From assembly GCF_900007165.1 (NCBI RefSeq), contig NZ_CYGY02000013.1, positions 32,251-96,250 of the forward strand: a DNA stretch of 64,000 bases, read 5' to 3'. Below, piece by piece: positions 29,693-39,400 of the stretch. This stretch comes from Paraburkholderia piptadeniae (GTDB lineage: Bacteria; Pseudomonadota; Gammaproteobacteria; Burkholderiales; Burkholderiaceae). The stretch's first letter is position 1. Each line of letters starts with the position of its first letter. The notes beneath the pieces were generated by a model. That model made no database searches, was not told the DNA's origin, and worked only from the letters and a program-made list of their open reading frames with translations. Both the position numbers and the translations under genes were made by a program.

Positions 29693-30724
29693 ATGAAGAT
29701 CATGATCGTCACCGATGCGTGGGAGCCGCAGGTCAACGGCGTCGTCCGCACGCTGAAGAACACGACGCGCGAGTTGACGGAGCTCGGCCACAAGGTCGAT
29801 CTGCTGACGCCGCTCGAGTTCAAGACGATTCCGTGCCCGACGTACCCCGAGATCCGCCTCTCGCTGCTGCCGAAGCGCCATCTGCGGGAGCGGATCGACG
29901 AATTCCAGCCGGACGCGTTGCACATCGCGACGGAAGGCCCGCTCGGACTCGCCGCGCGCGCCTATGCGATCGAGCACAAGCTGCCGTTCACGACCGCGTA
30001 TCACACGCGCTTTCCCGAGTACGTGCAGGCGCGCTTCGGCATCCCGCTTGCGTGGACGTATCGCTTCCTGCACTGGTTCCACAAGCCGTCGCTCTCCGTG
30101 ATGGCGCCGACGCCCGTCGTGAAGGCGGACCTCGAAAAATACGGCTTCACGAACGTCGTGCTGTGGACGCGCGGCGTCGATCTCGACATCTTCCACATGA
30201 TGGACTCGAAGGTGCTGAACACCGCGCGGCCGATCTTTCTTTACGTGGGACGCGTCGCCGTCGAGAAGAACGTCGAAGCATTCCTCAAGCTCGATCTGCC
30301 CGGCTCGAAGTGGGTCGCGGGCGAAGGCCCGGCGCTCGCCGAACTCAAGTCGCGCTATCCGGGCGTCAACTATCTCGGCGTGCTGACGCAAGCCGAGCTC
30401 GCGAAGGTCTACGCGGCCGCCGATGTATTCGTGTTCCCGAGCCGCACCGACACGTTCGGCCTCGTGCTGCTCGAAGCGCTCGCGTGCGGCACGCCCGTCG
30501 CCGCGTATCCGGTGACGGGCCCTATCGACGTGCTCGGCGACGGCGGCGCGGGCGCGATGCACGAAGACCTGCGCGAGGCGTGTCTCGAAGCGCTGAAGAT
30601 CGACCGCAGCCGCGCGCGCGAGTGGGCCGAGCGCTTCTCGTGGACGGCCGCCTCCGAACAGTTCGCCGCGCATCTGAAGCCCTTGCCGCGCGCCGCCTAC
30701 AGCGAGGAAAACGCCGCCGCATAA
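29693..30724 (+). CDS. Glycosyltransferase family 4 (Agt-like lipid glycosyltransferase)
   Basis: 343 residues. GT-B fold: the N-terminal glycine loop PQVNGVVRTLKNT, the hinge segment RPIFLYVGRVAVEKN, and the C-terminal E-x7-E donor site in SRTDTFGLVLLEALACGTP. Probably a retaining enzyme moving a sugar from a nucleotide donor onto a lipid such as diacylglycerol. GAGAGG lies 9 nt before the chosen ATG; an ATG overlapping the previous stop (29654) is an alternative that adds 13 residues. It pairs with the upstream phosphoesterase. Confidence 0.83.
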   Translation: MKIMIVTDAWEPQVNGVVRTLKNTTRELTELGHKVDLLTPLEFKTIPCPTYPEIRLSLLPKRHLRERIDEFQPDALHIATEGPLGLAARAYAIEHKLPFTTAYHTRFPEYVQARFGIPLAWTYRFLHWFHKPSLSVMAPTPVVKADLEKYGFTNVVLWTRGVDLDIFHMMDSKVLNTARPIFLYVGRVAVEKNVEAFLKLDLPGSKWVAGEGPALAELKSRYPGVNYLGVLTQAELAKVYAAADVFVFPSRTDTFGLVLLEALACGTPVAAYPVTGPIDVLGDGGAGAMHEDLREACLEALKIDRSRAREWAERFSWTAASEQFAAHLKPLPRAAYSEENAAA

Positions 30725-30995
30725 CGCGTATCCGAAGCGCGTGTCCGAAAGCGCACTGCCCGACGCGCGAGCGCCCTTACTTCCCGCCACGCCCATGCAA
30801 ACGAGACAATCGAACGCATTGCGCGCCCCGCAGGAATCGCTGCGCGACGCCGAAACCATCGCGTCTGAAGCCGGTCCGGCTGTCGAGCCGGACGGCGAAC
30901 CTTTCGGCGATGTGCACGAACGGCATGACGACGGCGCGCCGCAGTCGCGCTATGCTGGACGCACTCAACCTCGTCCAGCACGCAAACCATCTCCC

Positions 30996-31577
30996 ATGCC
31001 ATCCACCACGCGCAAGCCGATATCGCGCGATTCCGCGCCATCCGAAGAGGACACGCTGATCGAGACCGACATCGAAGCCGAAGCCGAAGCCGGCGCCGAC
31101 GTCCGCCGCGACACCCGCACCGAGCCGCATGACCCGCACGAGCCGCTCGGCCCCGACGATCCGCTCGCGTTGCCGTTCAACCCGTACAAGGGCAATCGCG
31201 GCATCACGCGCGCATGGCACGCGATGAAGAACTCGTTCGCGGGCTTTCGTGTCGCGATCCGCGAGGAAAGTGCGTTTCGCCAGGAACTGACCCTCGCGGC
31301 CATTCTTGTGCCGTGCGGCATCGTCGTGCCCGTCGAGCCCGTGTCGCGCGTGCTGCTGCTCGGCTCCGTGTTCCTTGTGCTGATCGTCGAGCTGCTCAAT
31401 TCGAGCGTCGAAGCGGCCATCGACCGCATCTCGCTCGAGCGCCACGAGTTGTCGCGGCGCGCAAAGGATCTCGGCAGCGCGGCCGTGATGGTCGCGCTCT
31501 TCATGTGCGTGATGACGTGGGCGCTGATCGTCGGGCCGCTCGTGGTCCATTGGGTCGGCGGGTGGTTCGGCGGGTGA
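30996..31577 (+). CDS. dgkA: Diacylglycerol kinase (DgkA family)
   Basis: 193 residues from the chosen ATG: an acidic, low-complexity N-terminus of about 65 residues and a typical DgkA core of three membrane helices. Signature residues are intact (NSSVEAAIDRISLE, then RRAKDLGSAAVMVA) as well as the entry segment ESAFRQELTL. It phosphorylates diacylglycerol to phosphatidate in the inner membrane. The frame is open upstream to a GTG at 30741, which would add 85 unlikely residues. Its position after the phosphoesterase and glycosyltransferase suggests handling of the diacylglycerol pool. Confidence 0.88.
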   Translation: MPSTTRKPISRDSAPSEEDTLIETDIEAEAEAGADVRRDTRTEPHDPHEPLGPDDPLALPFNPYKGNRGITRAWHAMKNSFAGFRVAIREESAFRQELTLAAILVPCGIVVPVEPVSRVLLLGSVFLVLIVELLNSSVEAAIDRISLERHELSRRAKDLGSAAVMVALFMCVMTWALIVGPLVVHWVGGWFGG

Positions 31578-31699
31578 TCCGGCGGTTCGTTCGGACTCAG
31601 GCGCTAGCCGCCGCGCGCGAGCACCGAGCCCACGTCACGAGTATTCAAGAGCCCGTCATTGGCGCCGCATCCACGCCATACAGAAGCGCGCGTTCTGGG

Positions 31700-31730
31700 T
31701 ATAGAACGGTCGGTTTATAATCGTTCGATA
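31700..31730 (+). promoter_or_regulatory. TetR-gene promoter with overlapping dyad
   Basis: TATAGAACG (31700-31708) and CGTTCGATA (31722-31730) form a 9-bp dyad (8/9) around a perfect -10 box TATAAT (31716-31721). The -35 region is weak. Placement suggests autorepression by the TetR protein encoded 87 bp downstream. Confidence 0.6.
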
Positions 31731-31816
31731 GTCTCAAAAACAGCCAACCAGACCGGGCGGAGGAGCATGCCGTAGCACGCGGCATCGCGAACGCCCGTAA
31801 ACCAGGGCCGGACGAT

Positions 31817-32533
31817 ATGGAAGCCAAACCTCCCCGCCGCACGCGCGAACGGATTCTCGAACTATCGTTGAAGCTCTTCAACGAGATCGGCGAGCCGAAC
31901 GTCACGACGACGACGATCGCCGAGGAAATGGAAATCAGTCCAGGCAACCTGTACTACCACTTCCGCAACAAGGACGACATCATCAACAGCATCTTCAGCC
32001 AGTTCGAGCAGGAGATCGAGAAGCGTCTGCGTTTTCCGGAAGACCACCGCGCGACCATCGACGAAATGTGGTCGTATCTGCAGTACATGGTCGATTTCAC
32101 GTGGCGCTACCGCTTTCTGTATCGCGACCTGAACGATCTGCTCGCGCGCAACCGCACGCTGGAAACGCACTTCAAGCAGATCATCAGCCACAAGGTGCGC
32201 TTCGCGAGCCAGTTCTGCGAGCAGCTCGTCGCCGACGGCGAAATGGTCGCGACGCCCGACGAGATCAAGGTGATCGCGACCAACATCGGCGTGATCGCGA
32301 CGTACTGGCTGTCGTATCAGTTCGTGATGAACCCGCGCAAGTACAACGAGCAGGAAGCGATCCGCGCTGAGCTTCATCAGGTGAGCGTGCAGATCGTGTC
32401 ATTGATGGCGCCGTATCTGCGTGGCCGCTCGCGCGAGCTGTTCGACGATCTGGTGTCGGGCAAGCATCCGCAGCGTGAGTTCTACGACTATCTGCCGCCG
32501 CGCGAACCTCGCAACGAATCGAAGGAAAGTTGA
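31817..32533 (+). CDS. TetR-family transcriptional regulator
   Basis: 238 residues. N-terminal helix-turn-helix with TTTTIAEEMEISPGNLYYHFRNKDDI (residues about 28-55, written here in part as the family core), then an all-helical ligand domain with the AcrR-like segment LYRDLNDLLARNRTLETHF. The ligand domain is of the type found in fatty-acid and membrane-lipid regulators, but no ligand can be named. The start is supported by the upstream promoter dyad. The LOG gene begins 2 bp after the stop. Confidence 0.85.
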   Translation: MEAKPPRRTRERILELSLKLFNEIGEPNVTTTTIAEEMEISPGNLYYHFRNKDDIINSIFSQFEQEIEKRLRFPEDHRATIDEMWSYLQYMVDFTWRYRFLYRDLNDLLARNRTLETHFKQIISHKVRFASQFCEQLVADGEMVATPDEIKVIATNIGVIATYWLSYQFVMNPRKYNEQEAIRAELHQVSVQIVSLMAPYLRGRSRELFDDLVSGKHPQREFYDYLPPREPRNESKES

Positions 32534-32535
32534 AG

Positions 32536-33120
32536 ATGAAGGCAGTCTGTGTGTATTGCGGCTCGTCTGACGGAGCCAAACCGCTGTACCGCGACGCCGC
32601 GAAGGCGTTCGGCCGCGCGCTCGTCGACGCGAATCTGTCGCTCGTCTACGGCGGCGGCAAGGTCGGCCTGATGGGCGTGATCGCCGATGAAGTGATGGCG
32701 GCGGGCGGCCGCGCGATCGGCGTGATCCCCGAGCTGCTGGTCAACAAGGAAGTCGGCCATGACGGCCTGTCGGAACTGCACGTCGTGCCCGACATGCATC
32801 AGCGCAAGAAGATGATGGCCGACCTGTCGGATGCGTTCGTCGCGCTGCCGGGCGGCGCGGGCACGCTCGAAGAGCTGTTCGAGGTCTACACGTGGGCGCA
32901 GCTCGGCTATCACCAGAAGGCCGTCGCCGTGCTGAACATCGACGGCTTCTACGATCCGCTGATCTCGCTGCTGGAGCACACGGTGCAGGAAGGCTTCATG
33001 CGTCGGACCTACTTCGACATCCTGCAAATCGACAGCGACCCCGCCGCGCTGATCGCCAAGCTGCAGCGCTATCAGCCGCCCGCGCGCGACAAGTGGGCGG
33101 ACCGGCGCGACCGCGTGTGA
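32536..33120 (+). CDS. LOG-family protein (cytokinin riboside monophosphate phosphoribohydrolase-like)
   Basis: 194 residues. Rossmann-like lysine-decarboxylase-like fold with LPGGAGTLEELFE, the catalytic PGGxGTxxE motif, and an N-terminal VYCGSSDG. LOG enzymes hydrolyse nucleoside 5'-monophosphates, including cytokinin ribotides, to base and ribose 5-phosphate; in bacteria the physiological role is often nucleotide salvage. The ATG follows AAGGAAAG. Co-transcribed with the TetR gene. Confidence 0.88.
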   Translation: MKAVCVYCGSSDGAKPLYRDAAKAFGRALVDANLSLVYGGGKVGLMGVIADEVMAAGGRAIGVIPELLVNKEVGHDGLSELHVVPDMHQRKKMMADLSDAFVALPGGAGTLEELFEVYTWAQLGYHQKAVAVLNIDGFYDPLISLLEHTVQEGFMRRTYFDILQIDSDPAALIAKLQRYQPPARDKWADRRDRV

Positions 33121-33196
33121 CGCGCGGCGCGATCGCTCTGGTGAGCGGCAGTTTCGTCGCTGGCGGCACACATCAGGCACAGATGAGGCACACACG

Positions 33197-33940
33197 ATGA
33201 AAGTGGTTCTGATCACGGGCGCGAGCCGCGGCATCGGCCGCGCAACCGCGCGCCTGCTCGGCGCGCGAGGCTGGTCGGTCGGCATCAACTACGCGGCCAA
33301 CGAGGCCGCCGCAAAAGAAGCAGCCGCCGAAGTCGGACGCGCGGGCGGCCACGCGCGCGTGATCGCGGGCGATGTCGCCGACGAAGCGCAGGTCGTCGCG
33401 ATGTTCGATGCGCTCGAAAGCGCGTACGGCCGCATCGATGCGCTCGTGAACAACGCGGGCATCGTCGCGCCTTCGATGCCGCTCGCCGACATGGACGCCG
33501 CGCGCCTGAAGCGCATGTTCGACGTCAACGTGTACGGCGCGTATCTGTGTGCGCGCGAAGCGGCTCGGCGCATGGCGAAGGATCGCGGCGGACATGGCGG
33601 CGTGATCGTCAATGTGTCGTCGGCGGCGTCGCGGCTCGGGTCGCCCAACGAATACGTCGATTACGCAGGCTCGAAAGGCGCTGTCGATACGATGACGATC
33701 GGCCTTGCGAAGGAGCTCGGCCCGCAGGGGGTGCGCGTGAACGCCGTGCGCCCGGGCCTGATCGACACCGATATCCACGCGAGTGGCGGGCGGCCCGACC
33801 GCGCCGCCGTGCTAGGCGCGCAAACGCCGCTGGGCCGCCCCGGCACGGCCGAAGAAGTCGCCGAGGCGATCGTCTGGCTGCTGAGCGACGCGGCATCGTA
33901 TGTGAACGGCGCGCTGCTCGATGTGAGCGCGGGCCGCTGA
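33197..33940 (+). CDS. Short-chain dehydrogenase/reductase (FabG-like SDR)
   Basis: 247 residues. Classical SDR: TGASRGIG cofactor loop at the N-terminus, NNAG, catalytic Ser in NVSSAAS, Tyr/Lys in DYAGSKGAVD, and the closing PGLIDTDIHA segment. An NAD(P)-dependent oxidoreductase of unknown substrate. It is the last gene of the TetR-LOG-SDR run, ending 70 bp from the convergent enoyl reductase. It could serve the neighbouring PKS pathway, but its strand and distance argue for a separate unit. Confidence 0.87.
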   Translation: MKVVLITGASRGIGRATARLLGARGWSVGINYAANEAAAKEAAAEVGRAGGHARVIAGDVADEAQVVAMFDALESAYGRIDALVNNAGIVAPSMPLADMDAARLKRMFDVNVYGAYLCAREAARRMAKDRGGHGGVIVNVSSAASRLGSPNEYVDYAGSKGAVDTMTIGLAKELGPQGVRVNAVRPGLIDTDIHASGGRPDRAAVLGAQTPLGRPGTAEEVAEAIVWLLSDAASYVNGALLDVSAGR

Positions 33941-34010
33941 TTTCTTCTCGCTGATTTCTTCTCTTCGGGCCGCCGCTGCGACAGCTTCCGCTTGCCCGAT
34001 GCGCAGACCG

Positions 34011-35093
34011 TCAGCCTGGCGCGAGTGCGCCAGCGCCCGTGCGTTCGCGCGATGTCACAGCCGCCTCCGCCGTCTCGCCAGATGGCGCCCCGCATAGCGG
34101 CCCCGGCAACGAACCGTTCGGCAGCAAGAACACCTTCCCCCGCCGTCCCGGCTGTTCGGCATGACGCAACGCCTCGCCGATCGCATCGAGCGCGAAGGTG
34201 GCCGACACCTGCGTCTGCAACACGCCGCGTTCGAGCAGCTCGACAGCCTCGCCGATCAGTGCGTCGCGTTGCGCGAGCGACATGCGCGATAGCCGCTGCG
34301 TCAGCCAGAAGCCCTTGACCGTGATGCCGCCGAAAATCGCGTGCTCGCAGTCGATGCGCATCTGCTGCCCGGACAGCATCCCGTAGTTGACGAGCGTGCC
34401 GCCGCGCGCGAGCAGCGCGCCAAGACGCGCCACGCCGTCGCCGCCCACCGCATCGAGCGCGATCGAAAGCGGCGCGCCGTCCGTCGCGCGGCGCACGGCG
34501 TCGGCGAGCAGCGGACCGTCTTCGACGGCAGCATCCCCGCCCGCCGCGAGCACCTCGGCAACGGCCTCGGGACGCCGCACGATGTTGAGCGTGCGCACGC
34601 CGTCGTGCCGCGCAATCTGCATCACCGCGCGGCCGACGCTCGACAGCGGCGCCGTCTGCACGATCCAGTCGCCGCGCGCAAGCGGCGCCGCGCGCCGCAC
34701 CAGTTCGAGCGCCGTACACGCGCTCACTTTCAGCGCCGCGAGCTGCAGCACGTCGAGATGCGCGGGCACCTTCTGGAGCATCGCGGCAGGCAGACGTCTG
34801 CGCTGACACCAGTTGTCGTTGCCGACGACGATCACGCGATCGCCGACGGCCAGCGTCTTCACCGACGAGCCGCGCGCCGTCACGTGTCCCACGCCTTCGA
34901 GCCCGGGCGTCGCGGGCAGCGTCGGCAGTTCGCCGTAGCGCCCGGCGAGCCGCGCGAGGTCAGCGGGCGTAATCGTGCACGCGTCGATGTCGACAAGCAC
35001 TTCCCACGCGGCTGGCGGACCGGGATCGGCGATCTCATGGCATCGCGCGACCAGCGCGGGCGGGCCGAACGTATCGAAACGGATCTGCTTCAA
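34011..35093 (-). CDS. MDR-family 2-enoyl thioester reductase (MECR/ETR-like)
   Basis: 360 residues from a TTG start that overlaps the previous stop codon (TTGA). It resembles MECR/Etr1, NADPH-dependent trans-2-enoyl-CoA/ACP reductases: YGELPTLPATPGLEGVGHV in the GroES-like domain, KVSACTALELVRRAAPL, then the cofactor-site segment GDWIVQTAPLSSVGRAVMQI and the strand LNIVRR. There are no structural-zinc cysteines. As last gene of the PKS operon it could supply the enoylreduction that the PKS itself seems to have lost. The C-terminal 35 residues (SLPGPLCGAPSGE onward) look non-conserved. Confidence 0.8.
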   Translation of the reverse strand: MKQIRFDTFGPPALVARCHEIADPGPPAAWEVLVDIDACTITPADLARLAGRYGELPTLPATPGLEGVGHVTARGSSVKTLAVGDRVIVVGNDNWCQRRRLPAAMLQKVPAHLDVLQLAALKVSACTALELVRRAAPLARGDWIVQTAPLSSVGRAVMQIARHDGVRTLNIVRRPEAVAEVLAAGGDAAVEDGPLLADAVRRATDGAPLSIALDAVGGDGVARLGALLARGGTLVNYGMLSGQQMRIDCEHAIFGGITVKGFWLTQRLSRMSLAQRDALIGEAVELLERGVLQTQVSATFALDAIGEALRHAEQPGRRGKVFLLPNGSLPGPLCGAPSGETAEAAVTSRERTGAGALAPG

Positions 35094-36436
35094 AAGAGCC
35101 CCTTCGCCGGTGGCGCGCTTGCCTTGAGTTGCGCGAGCAACGCAATCGTCCTGTCGACGTGCCCGCGCGTGTGCGCCGTGTTGAGGAAGAATCGCAGCCG
35201 CGCGGCGTTGCGCGGCACCACGGGAAAGATCATCGGAAACGCAAACACCCCGTTGTCGAAGAGGCGCGCCGCGAGCCACAACGCCGTCTCCGACTCCGCG
35301 ATCATCACGGGCACAACGGCTGAAGCATGGCTCGGTCCGATGTCGAGGCCCGCCGCCTGCGCGCGCTCGCGGAAGTAGTCGGCAATCGCGACCACATTGC
35401 GCGCGCGCTCGGGCTCCGCGCGCATGATGCGCAATGCCTCGAGCGCCGCTGCCGCGTTGGCCGGGTTCGGCGAGGCGATATAGAGACCGATGCCCGGCGC
35501 GTAGTGCTTGAGCATCGTCACCAGTTCGTTGCGCCCTGCCACGTAGCCGCCGATCGTCGCGAACGACTTCGACAGTGTTGAGAAGTGAATGTCGATGTCC
35601 GCGCCGTTCAGGCCGAAATGATCGACGACGCCGAGGCCTCGCGGACCGATCACGCCCATCGAATGCGCCTCGTCGACCATCAGCAGCGCCTTGTGACGCC
35701 TCTTGATGTCGATCAGCCGCGGCACGTCGGGGATGTCGCCGTCCATGCTGAACACGCCTTCCGTGAGAATCAGCACGCGTTCGTACTGGCCGCGATGCTC
35801 GCTCAGCAAACGATCGAGCGCGTCGCAGTCGTTGTGGGCAAACGCAAAGCGCCGCGCGCCGCTGATCTTCGCGCCCGTCAACATGCTGTTATGCACCAGC
35901 TCGTCGTACAGGATCAGGTCCTGCTTGCGCGCGAGATAGCCGATCGCACCCGCATTCGTGCCCCAGCCGCTCACGCCCATCACGGCGGCTTCGACGCCGA
36001 GCACATCGGCAAGCTCGCGCTCGAACTCGCCGAAAAGCGGTATCTCGCCGACGATGATGCGCCCCGACCCCGTCGACGTGCCGTAGTCGTCGATGGCTCT
36101 TTTCGCGGCCTCTTTCACGCGCGGATCGCCCGCAAGATCGAGATAGTTGTACGACGAAAAATTGATCATGCGCCGTCCGTCGATCTCGACTTCGGCGCTC
36201 GTCACGCCCACGTGCTCGCGGAACATGTTCCATTCGAAGCCCTGGTTGTCGTAGTACCAGCGCGTGTTCGCGTACTCACGCATCTCGGGAAAGTGCGCGA
36301 AGTCGTAATGCTCCGGCCTGACGGTCACGCGCCTGTCCACGGCGGGTGGCGCGTCCGCATCGGCGTCCGCGCGCGGCGCGCCCGTCTTGCCGAGCAGCCG
36401 CGCGCGCAGCCGCTCGATATGCGATCCCGTCGTCAT
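35090..36436 (-). CDS. Alpha-oxoamine synthase (KBL/BioF/SPT-like PLP enzyme)
   Basis: 448 residues. Fold-type I PLP enzyme joining an acyl thioester and an amino acid with loss of CO2 to give an alpha-aminoketone. PLP Lys290 in TLSKSFATIGGYVAG, Asp255 and His258 in DEAHSMG, and the STGSGRIIVG phosphate region are intact. The N-terminus carries about 80 extra residues (YDFAHFPEMREYANTRWYYD) seen in PKS-linked and serine-palmitoyltransferase-like members. The ATG follows GGGGAG. It lies 55 bp downstream of the PKS and overlaps the reductase by 4 bp, so it is the likely chain-release enzyme. Confidence 0.87.
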   Translation of the reverse strand: MTTGSHIERLRARLLGKTGAPRADADADAPPAVDRRVTVRPEHYDFAHFPEMREYANTRWYYDNQGFEWNMFREHVGVTSAEVEIDGRRMINFSSYNYLDLAGDPRVKEAAKRAIDDYGTSTGSGRIIVGEIPLFGEFERELADVLGVEAAVMGVSGWGTNAGAIGYLARKQDLILYDELVHNSMLTGAKISGARRFAFAHNDCDALDRLLSEHRGQYERVLILTEGVFSMDGDIPDVPRLIDIKRRHKALLMVDEAHSMGVIGPRGLGVVDHFGLNGADIDIHFSTLSKSFATIGGYVAGRNELVTMLKHYAPGIGLYIASPNPANAAAALEALRIMRAEPERARNVVAIADYFRERAQAAGLDIGPSHASAVVPVMIAESETALWLAARLFDNGVFAFPMIFPVVPRNAARLRFFLNTAHTRGHVDRTIALLAQLKASAPPAKGLF

Positions 36437-36491
36437 CGATGTGTCTCCCCAATGTGTCGCATGTTGCCGATCGTGTTGCGAGGCCGCCCGC

Positions 36492-39400
36492 TCATGCCGG
36501 CTCCTCTGCCAGCGCAGGCGTCGCTTCATCCGCATCGCCCCAGCCGAACGACGCGAGCGTCTTGTCGACGATCGCGCGGATCGTCAGGTCGTCGAGAATT
36601 TCGAGCACCGATACGCTGATGCCCAGATCGCGGTCGAGCACCAGCTGGATTTCGGTGGCCATCAGCGAATCGACGCCGAGGTCGAGAATCGGCCGGTCGA
36701 TCGGAATGCCTGCCGCCGACGTTTCCAGTTCGTCGGCGATCAGCGACGCGACCAGTCCCGCGAGCACCGTGAAGCGCTCGGAGCCGGGCAGCGCGGCAAG
36801 CTCCGCCTTCAGCACGTCGCGCGCGCCGGCATCGCGGTTCGTGTCGGCGGCGATCAGGTCCGCGAAGCGCGGCGACTGGCTGCCCAGCGTTTCGTAACGG
36901 CCCCAGTCGGCCCAGTTCGTGATCAGCGTCACGCCGAGTTGCGGCACGCCGCGCCGCATCGCGCGCTCGAGCCAGCCGAGCGCCTCCGCCGATTCCATCC
37001 CGCGCAGCCCCATGTAGCGCATGAACGCTTCGAGCTTTTCATCGCGCGTAACGACGCCGACGTCGGCGATCGCCCCCCAGTTGATGCTGGTCGCGGGCAG
37101 GCCGAGCGAATGACGATGCCACGCAAGCCCGTCGAGATAGCCGTTCGCGCTCGCATAGCTCGCCTGCCGGCTGTTGCCGACCAGATTCGCAATCGACGAG
37201 AACAGCACGAAGTGATCGAGCTGCATGCCGCGCGTGTGCTCGTGCAGCAGGCGCGCACTTTCGGCCTTGTTGCGCATCACGGCGACGAGGTTCTGCGGAT
37301 TCAGTTCGACGATCGGCTCGTCGACGATGACGGCAGCCGAGTGGAACACGCCGCGCAACGGCTTCCCGGCGCGCGCAATGACGCCGAACAGATCGCGCAT
37401 CTGCGCGGCGTCGGACACGTCGCACGGCACGCAGAGCACCTGCACGCCGCGCGCCGCCAGGCCGTCGACGAAGGCGCGGCGCTCTGCCGTATCCGCGCCG
37501 CTGCGCGACGCGAGCACGAGATGACGCGCGCCATGATCGACGAGCCAGCGCGCCGTTTTCTGGCCGAAGCCGCCGAGTCCCCCCGTCACGAGATACGTCG
37601 CGTCGGGATCGAACGCGACGGTCTCGTGCACCTGCACGGGCAATGGCGTCGCCGCATCGTCGAAGCGCACGATCAGCGAGACCTCGCTGTCCGGCATCGC
37701 GAGCTTGCGGGTCGCGAGATCGGCGAGCGACACCGACAGGCTGTCGGCTCTCGCAAGCTCGCCGCGTTCGGCGCGCGCGACGGCACGCTGCAATGCAGAT
37801 GCAAATCGCCCGGCGCGCTGCGTCAGGACGGTCAGATCCGCGCGCACGACCGACGACGAAGCGCGCGGCATCGTCACGGGACGGGCGCGCGCGGCCGTGT
37901 CGATCAGCACGCCGCCCGCCGCGAGCGCGCGCCAGCCGAAGCGCTCGGCCCAGTCGCACAGCGGCGCGACGATCGCATCGAAGCCACGGCCTTGCGTGCG
38001 TTCGACGCACGCGCGCTCGATCGCGTCGTGCGTCGCGGCGAGCGCGCCTTCCTGCGCAGCCGCCGGGTCGGTCGCGACCAGCGTCACGTCGACGCCCTGC
38101 GCGCGCAGCGCCGCCGCCACCGCGAGACCCGTTTCGTCGGCCAGCACCAGCGCGTGCGAATGCGCGCCGAGATCGGCCTGTTCGACCACACGCGTCGCTA
38201 CGGCTGCGCGGCTGGCGGCAACCAGCACCGACGCGGGCGTCGCATGATCGGACAACGGCGTCAGATGGAACGCGGCGCGCGGGCCACGGATATGCGTCGC
38301 GAAATCGGCGGGCGCGAGTCCGTACACGCGTTGCCCCTCGCGCAGATCCGTCACGTTCGAACCGATGCCGCTCACCGTCGCCACCACGTCGACGAAATCG
38401 TCGTCGAAGCGGTCGCCAGTCGACGCGCGCAGCGCGCGGCTCGTCAGCGCCACCGCTTCGATCTTCAGCTCCAGGCCGTCATCGGCAAGCGGCTCGTGCG
38501 CCACTTCGATCAACTTCACGCTGCCCGCGCCCCCGTCGTCCTCCTGGCGCTCGCCCAGCGCGCGCACGAGCAGCTTGCGGCCACCCTCGGGCGCGACGGT
38601 CTCGACGAGCGGCTGCGTGAGCCACGGATTCGCCGTCAAGCGGCTGAACAGGCGCTGCCCGCGCCGGATCGCGACTTCGTCTTCCGGCGCGTCGCACAGC
38701 AATTCGAGGATCGCGGCATCGATGTCGTCGGCGCTCGCTGCCGGCGGCAGATCGATGCTCGAAAAACGCATGCCTTCGATCTCATTGAACGCGACGCGCG
38801 CAAAGCCGTTGAGCGCTGTCTGTGCCGGCTCGACGTGCGCGCCCTGTTGTGTCGTGTCGAAGGCTGCGCGCGTGACCACGTAAGCGCGCGGACGCTGCGG
38901 CGCGGGCGACGCGGCCAGATGCTTCGTGACGGCATGCATCAGCAGCAGCGCGGCCGTCGCCGTCGGATCGTCGCTCTCGCCGGATGCATTCAGACCGTGC
39001 AGGAAAACGGCGCCGTCGAACGGGCCCGCTTCGTCGAGCACGGCGCCGATCGCGGCGCTCGCGTCGGCACGCAGCGCGCGCCGGGCGTTGCGCATCTCGA
39101 CGTACGCCGCAACGTTCAGGCGCGCGCACATCGGCACGCCGAACGCTTCGAAGCCGGCCGCGATCGTGTCGGCGGTTTGCCGCGCGGCATCGTCTTCGAC
39201 GATCAGCCAGTGGCCGAGCCGCTTCGGCTCGGGCAGGCGCGCGCCGTCCGACCATTCGTAGCGCAGCATCTGCAGCTTCACGGGATCGCCCCATGCATCC
39301 GTGCGTTCGAGCTTCGCTGACGACGCCGTCACGCGCATCCCGCGAATCACGGCCAGCACGCGGCCACTGTCGTCGGCGATCGTGAGATCGGCGTCGACGT

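Noticed and set aside
30741..30995. Extended N-terminus or separate small gene before dgkA
   Set aside because: The in-frame extension from a GTG is low-complexity, has no ribosome site and is not expected in the DgkA family.
33197..33940. SDR gene as a member of the PKS operon (ketone reduction)
   Set aside because: It is on the opposite strand, convergent with the operon and downstream of TetR-LOG. Involvement is possible but not supported by arrangement.
36387..39320. Long plus-strand open frame opposite the PKS
   Set aside because: Same antisense artefact: the PKS on the other strand has clear catalytic motifs over this whole stretch, the antisense translation has none.
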